Assembly (NCBI RefSeq): GCF_017355855.1
Contig: NZ_JAFEWD010000003.1
Location: 248,001 to 312,000, forward strand
DNA length: 64,000 nt
Direction: 5' to 3'
From: Pedobacter sp. SYSU D00535
GTDB taxonomy: Bacteria > Bacteroidota > Bacteroidia > Sphingobacteriales > Sphingobacteriaceae
Shown in pieces: positions 44,142 to 54,395 of the stretch. The position numbers and the translations under genes were made by a program. Under the pieces are notes generated by a model, which was not told where the DNA came from, did no database searches, and saw nothing but the letters and a program-made list of their open reading frames with translations. The first letter of the stretch is position 1; every line of letters starts with the position of its first letter.

Positions 44142-44453
44142 TTGGCGAGAGCTATTAAAATATGCGAAGATTTTTTGGACCAGGAAGTATTCGATACCCA
44201 ATTGGCGATGACGATTGCCCGAGCTATTTTTTCTCATAGGTCAATTATGGGTTCTTCAAAAGCCTATGAAGGGGCAACGGACATCGATATACTGCTTTGC
44301 GAAGTGTCCACTCCTATTGTTCGATTAGCCTATGGGAAGGATTTACGTCTGATCCCTTTTTTGAAATCCGAGCTTTATTATTCCAACTATCCAGAGAGGT
44401 TTAACAGAACAACGCTAGAGCTGGAGATTGAAGAAATAAGGGCAGGTTTATAA
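44142..44453 (+). CDS. Small hypothetical protein, 103 aa, probably 5'-truncated or frameshifted
   Basis: The frame opens with a TTG (44142) and no ATG before Met23. The body is well composed: TIARAIFSHRSIMGSSKAYE, IDILLCEVSTPIVRLAYGKD, and a helical end. A second frame from ATG 44080 (DLQIRIKNFLELSTRQRLDN) overlaps it and would give a natural N-terminus if one base changed near 44155. It follows the RAYT remnant directly, which may have eroded its start. The family is unknown. Confidence 0.5.
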   Translation: MARAIKICEDFLDQEVFDTQLAMTIARAIFSHRSIMGSSKAYEGATDIDILLCEVSTPIVRLAYGKDLRLIPFLKSELYYSNYPERFNRTTLELEIEEIRAGL

Positions 44454-44478
44454 GTTTAATCACTCTGTTATAAAAAGC

Positions 44479-44919
44479 ATGATAACTCCAGAATATATAA
44501 CCATGTTTAAAGGTACGGATACATACAAAAAGATTAGCAGCGGGGTACTAGAAGGCCATATTAAGGCGGTTTTAATTGGTGAAGATGGATTGGGAGTTTC
44601 ATATTCCACTGAATACTCGCCAACCGTTCCATCACAGGTTTTGATAGGTTTACATATTCTACTGTTAGAAAGAAAGATATCAAGAGACAAAATATCGGAG
44701 GTTTTTAAAAATATTCCCGTCACTAGCAAAAATGTATTATTGATTTTAGACTATTTACGAACCTATCTGAAATATATAGAAGATAATGATTTAATAAAAT
44801 TAGATTATAGGAGTAAGTTGAAAGAGGTGATACAGTCAAGAGATATATTTTCCTCGAAACCAGGGTTTGAGGAATTATTAAATGAGATCATTCGGAAGGC
44901 GGGAAATGCTGAAGCATAA
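44479..44919 (+). CDS. Small hypothetical protein, 146 aa (immunity-like)
   Basis: This soluble protein begins MITPEYITMFKGTDTYKKIS and has a helical body with Leu/Ile-rich repeats (VLIGLHILLLERKISRDKIS, NVLLILDYLRTYLKYIEDND). It lies 25 bp after the preceding small gene, and the next begins 41 bp after it, so the three are likely one transcript. No family recognised. The composition is AT-rich like the rest of the island. Confidence 0.6.
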   Translation: MITPEYITMFKGTDTYKKISSGVLEGHIKAVLIGEDGLGVSYSTEYSPTVPSQVLIGLHILLLERKISRDKISEVFKNIPVTSKNVLLILDYLRTYLKYIEDNDLIKLDYRSKLKEVIQSRDIFSSKPGFEELLNEIIRKAGNAEA

Positions 44920-44960
44920 TAAATGAATTAAGCCTTTCAAAAACTAAACAAAACTAAATA

Positions 44961-45452
44961 ATGAATTTATTTTCAGAGGCTATCGAAAGTGATCAACTAC
45001 TCGACTTTGTTTTGGGAAAGGACAAGTATTATATTCCAGATCGAGAATACGGGGGACATTGGCCCTTTGGTAGCTATAAAAAATACATAGAGGATTATTT
45101 ATCACAAAATGAGCAAGTGTTTGAAATGAGGTTTTGGGTTAAAGTCTGTAATATCTTGGACGATGAGATTGATGTCAACTTATTTTTAGAGGGGCTGATT
45201 GGCTATTTAATTTCATATTATTATTCCGAAGACCCTGAAGTAATTAGAAAAAGGGCTGAAAGTACACCGGATTTTTTAATTAAGAAGATTTCAGAAGCCA
45301 TTTGTGCGAGAAAGACAAGCCTCGAAAACGACAAGAGAAATACTGGTGCTGAATGGCATTCGAAGAACGGGATGTGGGGACCAATAATCGATAATTTGAA
45401 GTTGATAGCTGAAAGGGGGGGCGCGAATTTTATCACCAACTGCATGCTGTAG
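44961..45452 (+). CDS. Small hypothetical protein, 163 aa (immunity-like)
   Basis: The N-terminus MNLFSEAIESDQLLDFVLGK is followed by aromatic YYIPDREYGGHWPFG and a helical stretch ending in EGLIGYLISYYYSEDPEVI. The C-terminal part has a KNGMWGPIIDNLKLIAERGG segment. The protein is soluble, acidic, with four Cys or fewer. It is the last gene of the AT-rich island; the convergent neighbour belongs to the normal-composition genome. Not recognised. Confidence 0.58.
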   Translation: MNLFSEAIESDQLLDFVLGKDKYYIPDREYGGHWPFGSYKKYIEDYLSQNEQVFEMRFWVKVCNILDDEIDVNLFLEGLIGYLISYYYSEDPEVIRKRAESTPDFLIKKISEAICARKTSLENDKRNTGAEWHSKNGMWGPIIDNLKLIAERGGANFITNCML

Positions 45453-45477
45453 GTGAAAGCAAGTGATCGATGATTAG

Positions 45478-46590
45478 CTAGGTGCAGATCCCTTTGAAGG
45501 GCCCCCACCCGTGCCAGGTGTGCAACTTCTTGGCAGGAATTTCCATACAGCAAGTTTCACCCGCAAGCCTGGCGATATTCGCAGCGTGCATGATGGGCGA
45601 CTGGTCCATGCTGCATGCACCTACCACCACCCGCCTGCGCTTCAAATCCAGGGCGGCTGCGGGCGACAGGTACTTCTCCACATAGGTTTCGAATTCGTTC
45701 ATGTACAAATGACTGGCTGTGTCATTGGCTATGACCTCCTTATACGCAGCTGTCAAAGCTGTTTGGAACTCCTCCGTTTTCGACAGCTTTTGTTCCAGGT
45801 CGGCTTTTCTATTTGCTTCCCAGTCATTGTACTGCTGTTCATAGTTCTGCCGGTTCGTTTCGCTGACGTTCGCCTTCCATTCGGGTTTGCCGGGCAGACT
45901 GTGTGCCAGCTTCAATACCCTATCCACCATGGGGTTATTACCATAAGTGAAACCTCTGAAGGTGTTGTTGCCAGCCTTGGTAAAGATGCTGCTGTTCGTG
46001 TCGATCAAGTGATCGGCGTAGCGAATGCAAGCGGCTGCCGCCTGGGGCAGTAGTTTGGGCCGTAGCTCTTTTCGGATAAAGAGGGCGACGAGACGCTCAT
46101 TACTATAGCTCGTTCGGGGATAGTGTGAATAGACCCAGCTACCGGTTAAATCCTGGTCGTAGTGATCCGGTACTTTTGTATCGACAGATGACCAGTTCTC
46201 CCTGTTCAGCTCCAGAGGATAAAAGGAAACGCCTTTCTCTGTTTTTATTTTGATGAAGTAGATCGAGTCGGCTCTTTCTCCAGCTTTCAGAAGGGCAGAG
46301 ACCTGCTGCCAGCGAGACCCGCCATCTATTAGTTTTTTGATTTGAGCAACCCCATCTCCTTTTATTGAAAGGTAAGCGGCCGTCCCCTGGGGTACAGAGA
46401 GGAAGGAGGCCGGGACATCCGCTCTAAAGCTCGCATTCTTCAATTCGATCTCCTTTTGAAGTCGCTTAATGGCCTGCTCGGAGTATAACAGCTCATTGGG
46501 ATCGTTGTCCTTGTATTTCTCTGGGGTAAAGGCAAAGAACAGGAGTGGTATGGCCAGGATGCAGAGGGTTAAGAAGTTCAGCTGTTTCAT
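45478..46590 (-). CDS. Exported hypothetical protein, 370 aa
   Basis: The N-terminus is a signal peptide or anchor (residues 1-21, LCILAIPLLFFAF). The mature protein has no recognised domain. It has a Lys/Glu-rich helical section (~235-300, NRQNYEQQYNDWEANRKADL) and a C-terminus with clustered Cys and His (GACSMDQSPIMHAAN, GETCCMEIPAKKLHTWHGWG), which could hold a metal or disulfides. A terminator-like hairpin stands between it and katG on the same strand. It is likely periplasmic. Confidence 0.55.
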   Translation of the reverse strand: MKQLNFLTLCILAIPLLFFAFTPEKYKDNDPNELLYSEQAIKRLQKEIELKNASFRADVPASFLSVPQGTAAYLSIKGDGVAQIKKLIDGGSRWQQVSALLKAGERADSIYFIKIKTEKGVSFYPLELNRENWSSVDTKVPDHYDQDLTGSWVYSHYPRTSYSNERLVALFIRKELRPKLLPQAAAACIRYADHLIDTNSSIFTKAGNNTFRGFTYGNNPMVDRVLKLAHSLPGKPEWKANVSETNRQNYEQQYNDWEANRKADLEQKLSKTEEFQTALTAAYKEVIANDTASHLYMNEFETYVEKYLSPAAALDLKRRRVVVGACSMDQSPIMHAANIARLAGETCCMEIPAKKLHTWHGWGPFKGICT

Positions 46591-46699
46591 GGAAAAGGTT
46601 TTTCATTAGGATGAAATTTATGAGCTTTTCCATAAATCCAAATTTGGCACCAGTGGCGATGAGAAGCTCCCTAGTAGGCGCTTCAGGCGGAGGTTAACC

Positions 46700-46732
46700 A
46701 AAAATGGCCTTACCACTGGTAAAGCCATTTTT
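46700..46732 (-). terminator. Hairpin terminator after katG
   Basis: AAAAATGGCCTTACCA (46700-46715) pairs with TGGTAAAGCCATTTTT (46717-46732), with one wobble. It lies 17 bp downstream of the katG stop. The A/T-rich ends give a U-run in either direction. Confidence 0.85.
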
Positions 46733-46748
46733 AGGATCAGTTTATACC

Positions 46749-49103
<2,355 letters not shown>

Positions 49104-49448
49104 TCACTTTAATCTATATGGGATAGCTGAAAACTATGTTCATTGTGCTTTACTTGCTTGCAGTCGCAATTTTGCAGCATCTTTCTCCACTCAAAATGAT
49201 TTTCGGCATAAACAAAGCAAAAATTCGTCACGAATTTTTAAGAAATAGGCAACAGTGGGGTGAGTAGACGATCGGCTGGTGGTGATGATATCATCACTAA
49301 TGTTGAAAAAGCATATAGCCGCAAAATTTTTCGAAGCGATAGCAAGAAATATCAAAGGAAAGCAGAAGGCGCTGTGGCAGTGGAATATTTAACGTAGGAG
49401 TTCTGCGAAATGAAGTATTCGTATTAATAACGAGAGGATATCTAACAA

Positions 49449-49485
49449 AAAAGGCTGACAGCGTTTGAAACGCTGTCAGCCTTTT
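49449..49485. terminator. Strong bidirectional terminator upstream of katG region
   Basis: AAAAGGCTGACAGCGTTT (49449-49466) pairs perfectly with AAACGCTGTCAGCCTTTT (49468-49485). On the minus strand it lies 22 bp after the propeller-protein gene and ends it. The other part of the 49017-49448 gap shows no gene. Confidence 0.92.
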
Positions 49486-49506
49486 GTATTTTCTGAATCG
49501 GTTATC

Positions 49507-50439
49507 TTATTTTACCTTTTTCAGTTTTCCTTTTTTGCCCTCGACGTACAGGTATTCCGGATTCAATCCATCCAATGCCAGAACGCCCTGTAAGGACGAA
49601 TACTTAGCGGGATCTTGTTTCCAGGACCACACCAGTTCTCCTTGCGGCGTAAACTCGAGCAGCTGGTGGCCGCTTTTTCCATAGTTCGGGCCATGTCCCT
49701 GCCAGTTGGTTACTAAATAGTTGCCGTTTTTCAGGATCTGGTAGCCTGAAAAGAAGTTAGGATTTACATTTTCAGGACCGGTGAAGGTTGTAAGTGCCTT
49801 GCCTTCTTTGTCGAATATCTGGAAGTTACCTGCGTACCCGGCGCTCACTACAATTTTTCCTTTGCCAGCAGGCAGAGCCTGCCAGGAGTTCGTTTTTTGT
49901 GGTCCGGTTAGTTGTGCTTTCCAAATGATCTTTCCGTTAGCATCTGATTCAAACACGACTTTATTAGCAGGAACTAGATAGCCTTTCTTCGTTTCCCTCA
50001 CCAGCCGCACGTAGTCGTATTCCGGAAAGTTCAAGACTTTCTTTTTGCTGCCGTCGTCTGCTACTTCCAAGAGCACTGCCCCCTTTTTACCTTCCCAGTT
50101 AAAGCCTACAAGCAGCGTGTTGCCGTTCTTTAGACGCCGGGCCATCACCGCTCCCGGATAGGTTGTTACTTCTTTCAGCTTCTTTCCGGAAGTGATATCC
50201 AGTTCTTCATAACCATTGCCGGTTCCGATCAACACTCGTCCGTTCCCTACCAGCTGCAGATCCCGGCCCGCAGGCACTTTCACCATCCAATTCCTGGTAG
50301 AATCATCAAGGTTTACCAAACTCACTTGTGAAAGACCCTCATCACGGAGCAAGAACTTCCGCGGTCCCTGGTGGTTTTTCTGTCCAAATGCAGAGGAACA
50401 CATGAGTATTCCTATCAGATAGGTGAAGAGCTTTTTCAT
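49507..50439 (-). CDS. Secreted PQQ-like beta-propeller protein
   Basis: A signal peptide (1-19, CSSAFGQ) leads 310 residues made of repeated blades: NGNTLLVGFNWEGKKG, KGYLVPANKVVFESDANGKI, KGKIVVSAGYAGNFQIFDKEG, LKNGNYLVTNWQGHGPNYGK and FTPQGELVWSW. The W/G-rich GxIxW blade ends are those of PQQ or arylsulfotransferase-like propellers. No cofactor ligands can be pointed out. It may be a binding or scaffold protein in the periplasm. It stands alone, with the strong terminator behind it. Confidence 0.75.
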   Translation of the reverse strand: MKKLFTYLIGILMCSSAFGQKNHQGPRKFLLRDEGLSQVSLVNLDDSTRNWMVKVPAGRDLQLVGNGRVLIGTGNGYEELDITSGKKLKEVTTYPGAVMARRLKNGNTLLVGFNWEGKKGAVLLEVADDGSKKKVLNFPEYDYVRLVRETKKGYLVPANKVVFESDANGKIIWKAQLTGPQKTNSWQALPAGKGKIVVSAGYAGNFQIFDKEGKALTTFTGPENVNPNFFSGYQILKNGNYLVTNWQGHGPNYGKSGHQLLEFTPQGELVWSWKQDPAKYSSLQGVLALDGLNPEYLYVEGKKGKLKKVK

Positions 50440-50655
50440 GCAATATTTCGTCTTATAATGTGGTTGTCAATTTGCTGTCGGCAGGTAAATGCCTGTCAGC
50501 TGTTTCCTGGTCCGAAGATACATTACATTCGAATTTTTTCTTGTAATAATTTTGCAAGAGGAGCATAAGTGAACAGATGGTACAAATACCCCGTCTGGCT
50601 TTGCCGCCTGCGCAGTAATTGCTGTAGTATCAGCCAATCTTTTTCTTTAAGGCCC

Positions 50656-51123
50656 TTAACTTACTGGTAGTCTTTTCGCTCGATACTCCTTTGGCAACTG
50701 CAACATGAGGATGGGATAGTTTTTGCCAGCCGGATCCAGCTCAGTACGATCGATAATTTCAAAGCCATGGTGCTCGTAAAAGCCCAGGGCTTCCTGGTTT
50801 TGTTCGTTGACGTCTACCCGGTTCACTCCGTGCTCCTGTACCGCAAACTGCAAAAGTCTTTTGCCGATGCCTTTCCCTGTGAATGCAGGATGTACAAAAA
50901 GGGCTTCCACCATCCCCTCGCTCAAACCGATAAATCCTGCCAGCTGATTACCATGATTCACACAGTAAACCTTTATTTGCGGAAGATACGTGGCAAGCAA
51001 CTCCTTGTAAAATCCGATATCTTCTTCTGCAAGGAAATGATGGGTGGCTCTTACGGAGGTCTCCCAGATATCAATCAGGTTTGGATAAAGTGGAGGACTT
51101 GCCTGGTAGATTCCGCTTGTCAT
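50656..51123 (-). CDS. GNAT family N-acetyltransferase (YjaB-like)
   Basis: ATG 51123 overlaps the stop of the PfpI gene (ATGA), so translation is coupled and this start is chosen over an ORF extension that reaches 51234. The 155-residue protein opens with LIDIWETSVRATHHFLAEED, typical of YjaB-like acetyltransferases, then shows VEALFVHPAFTGKGIGKRLL (the acetyl-CoA loop, R/QxxGxG/A as TGKGIG) and NEQNQEALGFYEHHGFEI. It is the last gene of a six-gene operon. Its substrate is unknown. Confidence 0.85.
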   Translation of the reverse strand: MTSGIYQASPPLYPNLIDIWETSVRATHHFLAEEDIGFYKELLATYLPQIKVYCVNHGNQLAGFIGLSEGMVEALFVHPAFTGKGIGKRLLQFAVQEHGVNRVDVNEQNQEALGFYEHHGFEIIDRTELDPAGKNYPILMLQLPKEYRAKRLPVS

Positions 51124-51692
51124 ACACTTATCGTTTTTCCGTTTGGGGTCACTGTAGCTAAAACATTTGAACTGATATCTTCCCCAAACAGTTTCCCTAT
51201 TGCCCAACTCATTAGTTCGATGGCAGCAAGACATTCGGCGGCAGTTGCGATATTGCCCTGAATAACGAGCGACTCATTTTCAATTACGTCCACCTCATAG
51301 GAGCGAAGCAGGTCGAATGCAGTAGGATAGGTGGTGGCAGAAAGACCTTTTAAATGACCGAGCGCCGCGAGAATAAGTGAACCCGTACACAGAGAACAAA
51401 TCACCTGGCGGTCGGGGTCAAGGTGAATGCGACTCAGGAACTCATTGTCCTTGATCAAGGTCCTTGTGCCTTTTCCACTGGCAACGACTACCAGGTCGGC
51501 GGTAGAGCAGAGCTCAATTGAAGCATGGGTTGCAAGATCTATTCCTGTAGAAGATGTGTGTACGCTGCCTGTCCCGATGATCTTAACGGTAAAGTCAGGA
51601 ACAAAGGCTTTCACCCGATTGAGAAGATCCCATGGTAAAAAAACGTCGATATCTGTAAAGTCGTCAAATATGATGATTACTGCGGTTTTCAT
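51120..51692 (-). CDS. DJ-1/PfpI family protein
   Basis: This 190-aa protein has the class I glutamine-amidotransferase-like fold. The nucleophile elbow carries Cys102 (ICSLCTGSLILAALG), with the helix after it running into LKGLSATTYP, where His of hydratase types is absent (TTYP). The conserved acidic residue is probably in IFDDFTDIDVFLPWD. Such proteins are isonitrile hydratases, glyoxalases or transcription regulator partners; the type cannot be fixed. It is fifth in the operon and overlaps the GNAT gene by four bases. Confidence 0.82.
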   Translation of the reverse strand: MKTAVIIIFDDFTDIDVFLPWDLLNRVKAFVPDFTVKIIGTGSVHTSSTGIDLATHASIELCSTADLVVVASGKGTRTLIKDNEFLSRIHLDPDRQVICSLCTGSLILAALGHLKGLSATTYPTAFDLLRSYEVDVIENESLVIQGNIATAAECLAAIELMSWAIGKLFGEDISSNVLATVTPNGKTISV

Positions 51693-51710
51693 GTGCTTGC
51701 TAGTTTTATT

Positions 51711-52283
51711 TCAACTGATGATATCTAATTTTTCCGGCTGCCAGTTCTCTCCCGCAGCCCAGATTTCTGCCCCTGCCATCAGGACGTCGAAGACAGGGTC
51801 TTTGATATGGTAGTAGGCGGTCATGTCCTGCGGAAAGTACCTCCCTAAATTCACTTTTACCGCTTCGTAGGCTTTAGCCGCTGCGGTATTACTTCGGAGA
51901 TAGTCGCGGCAGAGCAGGGCATAGCGGTGATTAAAAGTACCGACCTTTCGGACGTGAAGGTTCACAGCTCGATCATCCTTTTGAAAGAACCACTTGTAAA
52001 GATCAGCTTCCGGAAGGTGCTCCATTCCAGGCGGACGATGGTCGCTCTTGATATGCTCCAGTTGCCGGTATCCGAGGGTGCTGAGCTGCTCCACTAGGAC
52101 AAGCTCAAAATCGTTTACCGAGATCTGGATGTCAATAACATCTTTTGCAGCAAGGCCGGGCACGCTCGTCGAGCCGATGTGGTGGACGCCCTCTATGAGG
52201 TTGCCGAGGGTAGCTGTCAGTTCCCGGCCCAGCTGTTCAAACTCCTGCCGCCATGTTGCTTTATGTGGGATTATCTGAATCAT
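51711..52283 (-). CDS. GrpB family protein (UPF0157, nucleotidyltransferase fold)
   Basis: Residues ~35-55 carry HHIGSTSVPGLAAKDVIDIQ, the diagnostic GST-vxGlxaKpiiDi block of GrpB proteins that forms a nucleotidyltransferase-like active site with Asp residues. The remaining chain (DHRPPGMEHLPEADLYKWFF, HVRKVGTFNHRYALLCRDYL) is also typical. The length is standard. Its cellular role and substrate remain undefined. It starts 1 bp after the DUF4406 stop codon, so these two are tightly coupled. Confidence 0.9.
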   Translation of the reverse strand: MIQIIPHKATWRQEFEQLGRELTATLGNLIEGVHHIGSTSVPGLAAKDVIDIQISVNDFELVLVEQLSTLGYRQLEHIKSDHRPPGMEHLPEADLYKWFFQKDDRAVNLHVRKVGTFNHRYALLCRDYLRSNTAAAKAYEAVKVNLGRYFPQDMTAYYHIKDPVFDVLMAGAEIWAAGENWQPEKLDIIS

Positions 52284-52284
52284 G

Positions 52285-52662
52285 TCAACTCAAGGTAGGT
52301 ATTTCGTCTTTGCTCATAAAGATACGTTTCCCTTTCTCCCTACCGGTCTTGACCATTTCATCTGCACCCGAGGAAGGGCCTCCTATCCGAAGCACCGCGT
52401 CGCAATGATCGATCAGCTGGATGGCAACCGGGTGGAAGATTCGGTTGAAGATCTCATCTCCCGTTTCTTTAGAACCCGCTGCCTCAATTAAAGGCAAAGC
52501 AAACCATTCTCCTAATACGGGAAGGTGTCCCATTGTATAAAGTTCTAATGCGGTGTCGGTCATGGCCTTCACATTGGCTTCTATCAAATGAGGATCGTCA
52601 TTTGTGCCCGAACGATACGGTCCGGCCACGAGTATCATTAGAGATGTTTTAGGCATAGTCAT
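52285..52662 (-). CDS. DUF4406/nucleoside 2-deoxyribosyltransferase-like protein
   Basis: A 125-aa Rossmann-type protein begins ILVAGPYRSGTNDDPHLIEA, with the GPYRS loop near the N-terminus as in nucleoside deoxyribosyltransferases and DUF4406. The C-terminus has CDAVLRIGGPSSGADEMV, the typical strand and DEM helix where the acidic residue is placed. The enzyme class cleaves N-glycosidic bonds or binds nucleotides; the exact reaction cannot be told. ATG 52662 or 52656 are both possible starts. It is third in the operon. Confidence 0.78.
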   Translation of the reverse strand: MTMPKTSLMILVAGPYRSGTNDDPHLIEANVKAMTDTALELYTMGHLPVLGEWFALPLIEAAGSKETGDEIFNRIFHPVAIQLIDHCDAVLRIGGPSSGADEMVKTGREKGKRIFMSKDEIPTLS

Positions 52663-52698
52663 ATTGAAGTGATTAAGGAAATTAACAATTACATAGGA

Positions 52699-53391
52699 TC
52701 AATTCAATGCAAACTCAACTGCGGCTTGCGAGTGAAGGAACGTTGTATCGAATGTTGGAAGGGCCACATCTTCAGGTTGGATAAGAATCGGAATTTCTGT
52801 ACAACCCAGAATTACCCCTTCGGCGCCGGCAGCTTGCAGCTTTTCAATGATCCGCAGGAATTCTTTTTTAGTCTCGGGAAGGAACTCGCCCTTACAAAAC
52901 TCGTTCTTGATTGCATTGTCCAGATATTGGCGGTCTGCTGCTTCCGGGACCATTGTCTCGACTCCGAATTTCTCTGCCAAACGCTGCTTGAAGAAATCAC
53001 GTTCCATGGTAAGGCGGGTTCCGAGTAGTCCCACTTTTTTTAAGCCATGCCTTTGAATTGCCTCCCCACAGGGATCCACAATATGAATAAAAGGCACCTG
53101 TACTTGCTCCTCCAACTCCTCCGCCACGAGGTGAACGGTATTGCAGCAGATCATCAGGAAATCAGCCCCGGCGGTGCTCAACTTCTCAGCGATATTGTTT
53201 GTGCGTTCCGATATGATATCCCACCGGCCTTCTGCGCCTAATTGCAGAAAAGGTTCATAGTCTACGCTGTACATGATAATTTCAGCAGCATGCGCTTTCC
53301 CAAGTCGCTTGTTTACCAACTGGTTGATGTGTTTGTAATAGATGGCAGAGCTTTCCCATGACATCCCTGCAATTAGTCCGATTTTTTTCAT
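52699..53391 (-). CDS. Aspartate/glutamate racemase family protein
   Basis: The 230-aa protein starts KKIGLIAGMSWESSAIYYKH, typical of the YgeA/aspartate racemase subgroup. The two catalytic cysteines are visible: Cys83 in MICCNTVH and Cys197 in ILGCTEI, so PLP-independent racemisation of Asp, Glu or a related acidic amino acid is expected. It lies 11 bp after the EamA transporter gene on the same strand, and this pair is divergent from a PLP-binding MocR regulator, which suggests an amino-acid stress or export unit. Confidence 0.9.
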   Translation of the reverse strand: MKKIGLIAGMSWESSAIYYKHINQLVNKRLGKAHAAEIIMYSVDYEPFLQLGAEGRWDIISERTNNIAEKLSTAGADFLMICCNTVHLVAEELEEQVQVPFIHIVDPCGEAIQRHGLKKVGLLGTRLTMERDFFKQRLAEKFGVETMVPEAADRQYLDNAIKNEFCKGEFLPETKKEFLRIIEKLQAAGAEGVILGCTEIPILIQPEDVALPTFDTTFLHSQAAVEFALN

Positions 53392-53402
53392 TGCATTTTT
53401 TG

Positions 53403-54302
53403 TTATGATTTATGTTGAAGGCGATAGCCGCTGTTCACGAGGTATACTCCGCATACAATTACTAAGGCAGCCAAAACAGTGTACCTATTGATTTGCTCGT
53501 TCAGCAGCAGAAAGCCGAGGATCACTGCCACCAGCGGATTTATATACGCGTAGGCGGTAACAAGTGCGACAGGCAGCTTGGATAAAGCATATAAATAAGC
53601 AGCAAAGGCAGCTACCGAACCAAACAGCACCAGGTAGATCCAGGCAAAAAGCGCCTTCCCGGATAGCATCGGGATAACCGTATCTTTCTCAAATACTGTA
53701 CTGATCAGCAGGAGAGCGGCACCCCCGATAAACAGCTGAATGGAGGCATTCAGAATAGGATCAGACGCACTCTTGTTTTTCTGTGTATAGATGGTGCCCG
53801 CCGCCCAGGATATGCAGGAAGCGATGGTGATGATTATCCCTGCCAGGTATTCCCTGTTTTTTAGCTCCAGGAGGTGATCCCGAAAAATCAGGACGATGCC
53901 GGCAAGACCGAGTATAGTTCCGAGTATGATCTGCCAGTTGGGGCGTTCTTTCCGATTGATCATGAGGTTGATCAGGATCACATACAGTGGGATCATCGAG
54001 CAAATAAGGGCTGCAATACCGCTGGGAATGTACTGCACTGCCCAAGCTACAATCCCGTTCCCAAACGTGATCATGCAGATGCCGGGAACGATTTGTAGTC
54101 GCACAGTGCTCCAGTTCAGGCTCGCTCTTTTGCCCGAAATGATCACGAAAGCGAAGAGTAGGATTCCCGCCATGGACTGCCTCATTCCCATGAACAAAAA
54201 GGGAGGGAAGTCTTGCACTCCCACACGTACGGCGAGGTAGGTAGTTCCCCAAACTATACAAATGAACGCCAGTGCCAGGTATGCTTTTAGTTTTACTTCC
54301 AT
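53403..54302 (-). CDS. EamA/DMT-family transporter
   Basis: The 299-residue protein has ten hydrophobic segments in two EamA repeats. The start LALAFICIVWGTTYLAVRVG, with its WGTTYL motif, and the second-repeat AFAAYLYALSKLPVALVTAY with NPLVAVILGFLLLNEQIN are characteristic. Members usually export amino acids or metabolites across the inner membrane with a proton gradient. It is first in the six-gene operon; only 93 bp separate it from the divergent MocR regulator gene, which likely controls it from that gap. Confidence 0.92.
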   Translation of the reverse strand: MEVKLKAYLALAFICIVWGTTYLAVRVGVQDFPPFLFMGMRQSMAGILLFAFVIISGKRASLNWSTVRLQIVPGICMITFGNGIVAWAVQYIPSGIAALICSMIPLYVILINLMINRKERPNWQIILGTILGLAGIVLIFRDHLLELKNREYLAGIIITIASCISWAAGTIYTQKNKSASDPILNASIQLFIGGAALLLISTVFEKDTVIPMLSGKALFAWIYLVLFGSVAAFAAYLYALSKLPVALVTAYAYINPLVAVILGFLLLNEQINRYTVLAALVIVCGVYLVNSGYRLQHKS

Positions 54303-54395
54303 GCTCCGTTAGATTATGATAGCTCAAAGGTCAGTCAAAAAGAAAGAGGAAAACAGATTCAGATTTTATAAATTTGAGCATAACAGATTTTTGGT

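Noticed and set aside
53761-54327. 188-codon open frame overlapping the EamA gene on the same strand in another frame
   Set aside because: It lies within the well-supported transporter and has His/Arg/Ser-rich composition without any motif.
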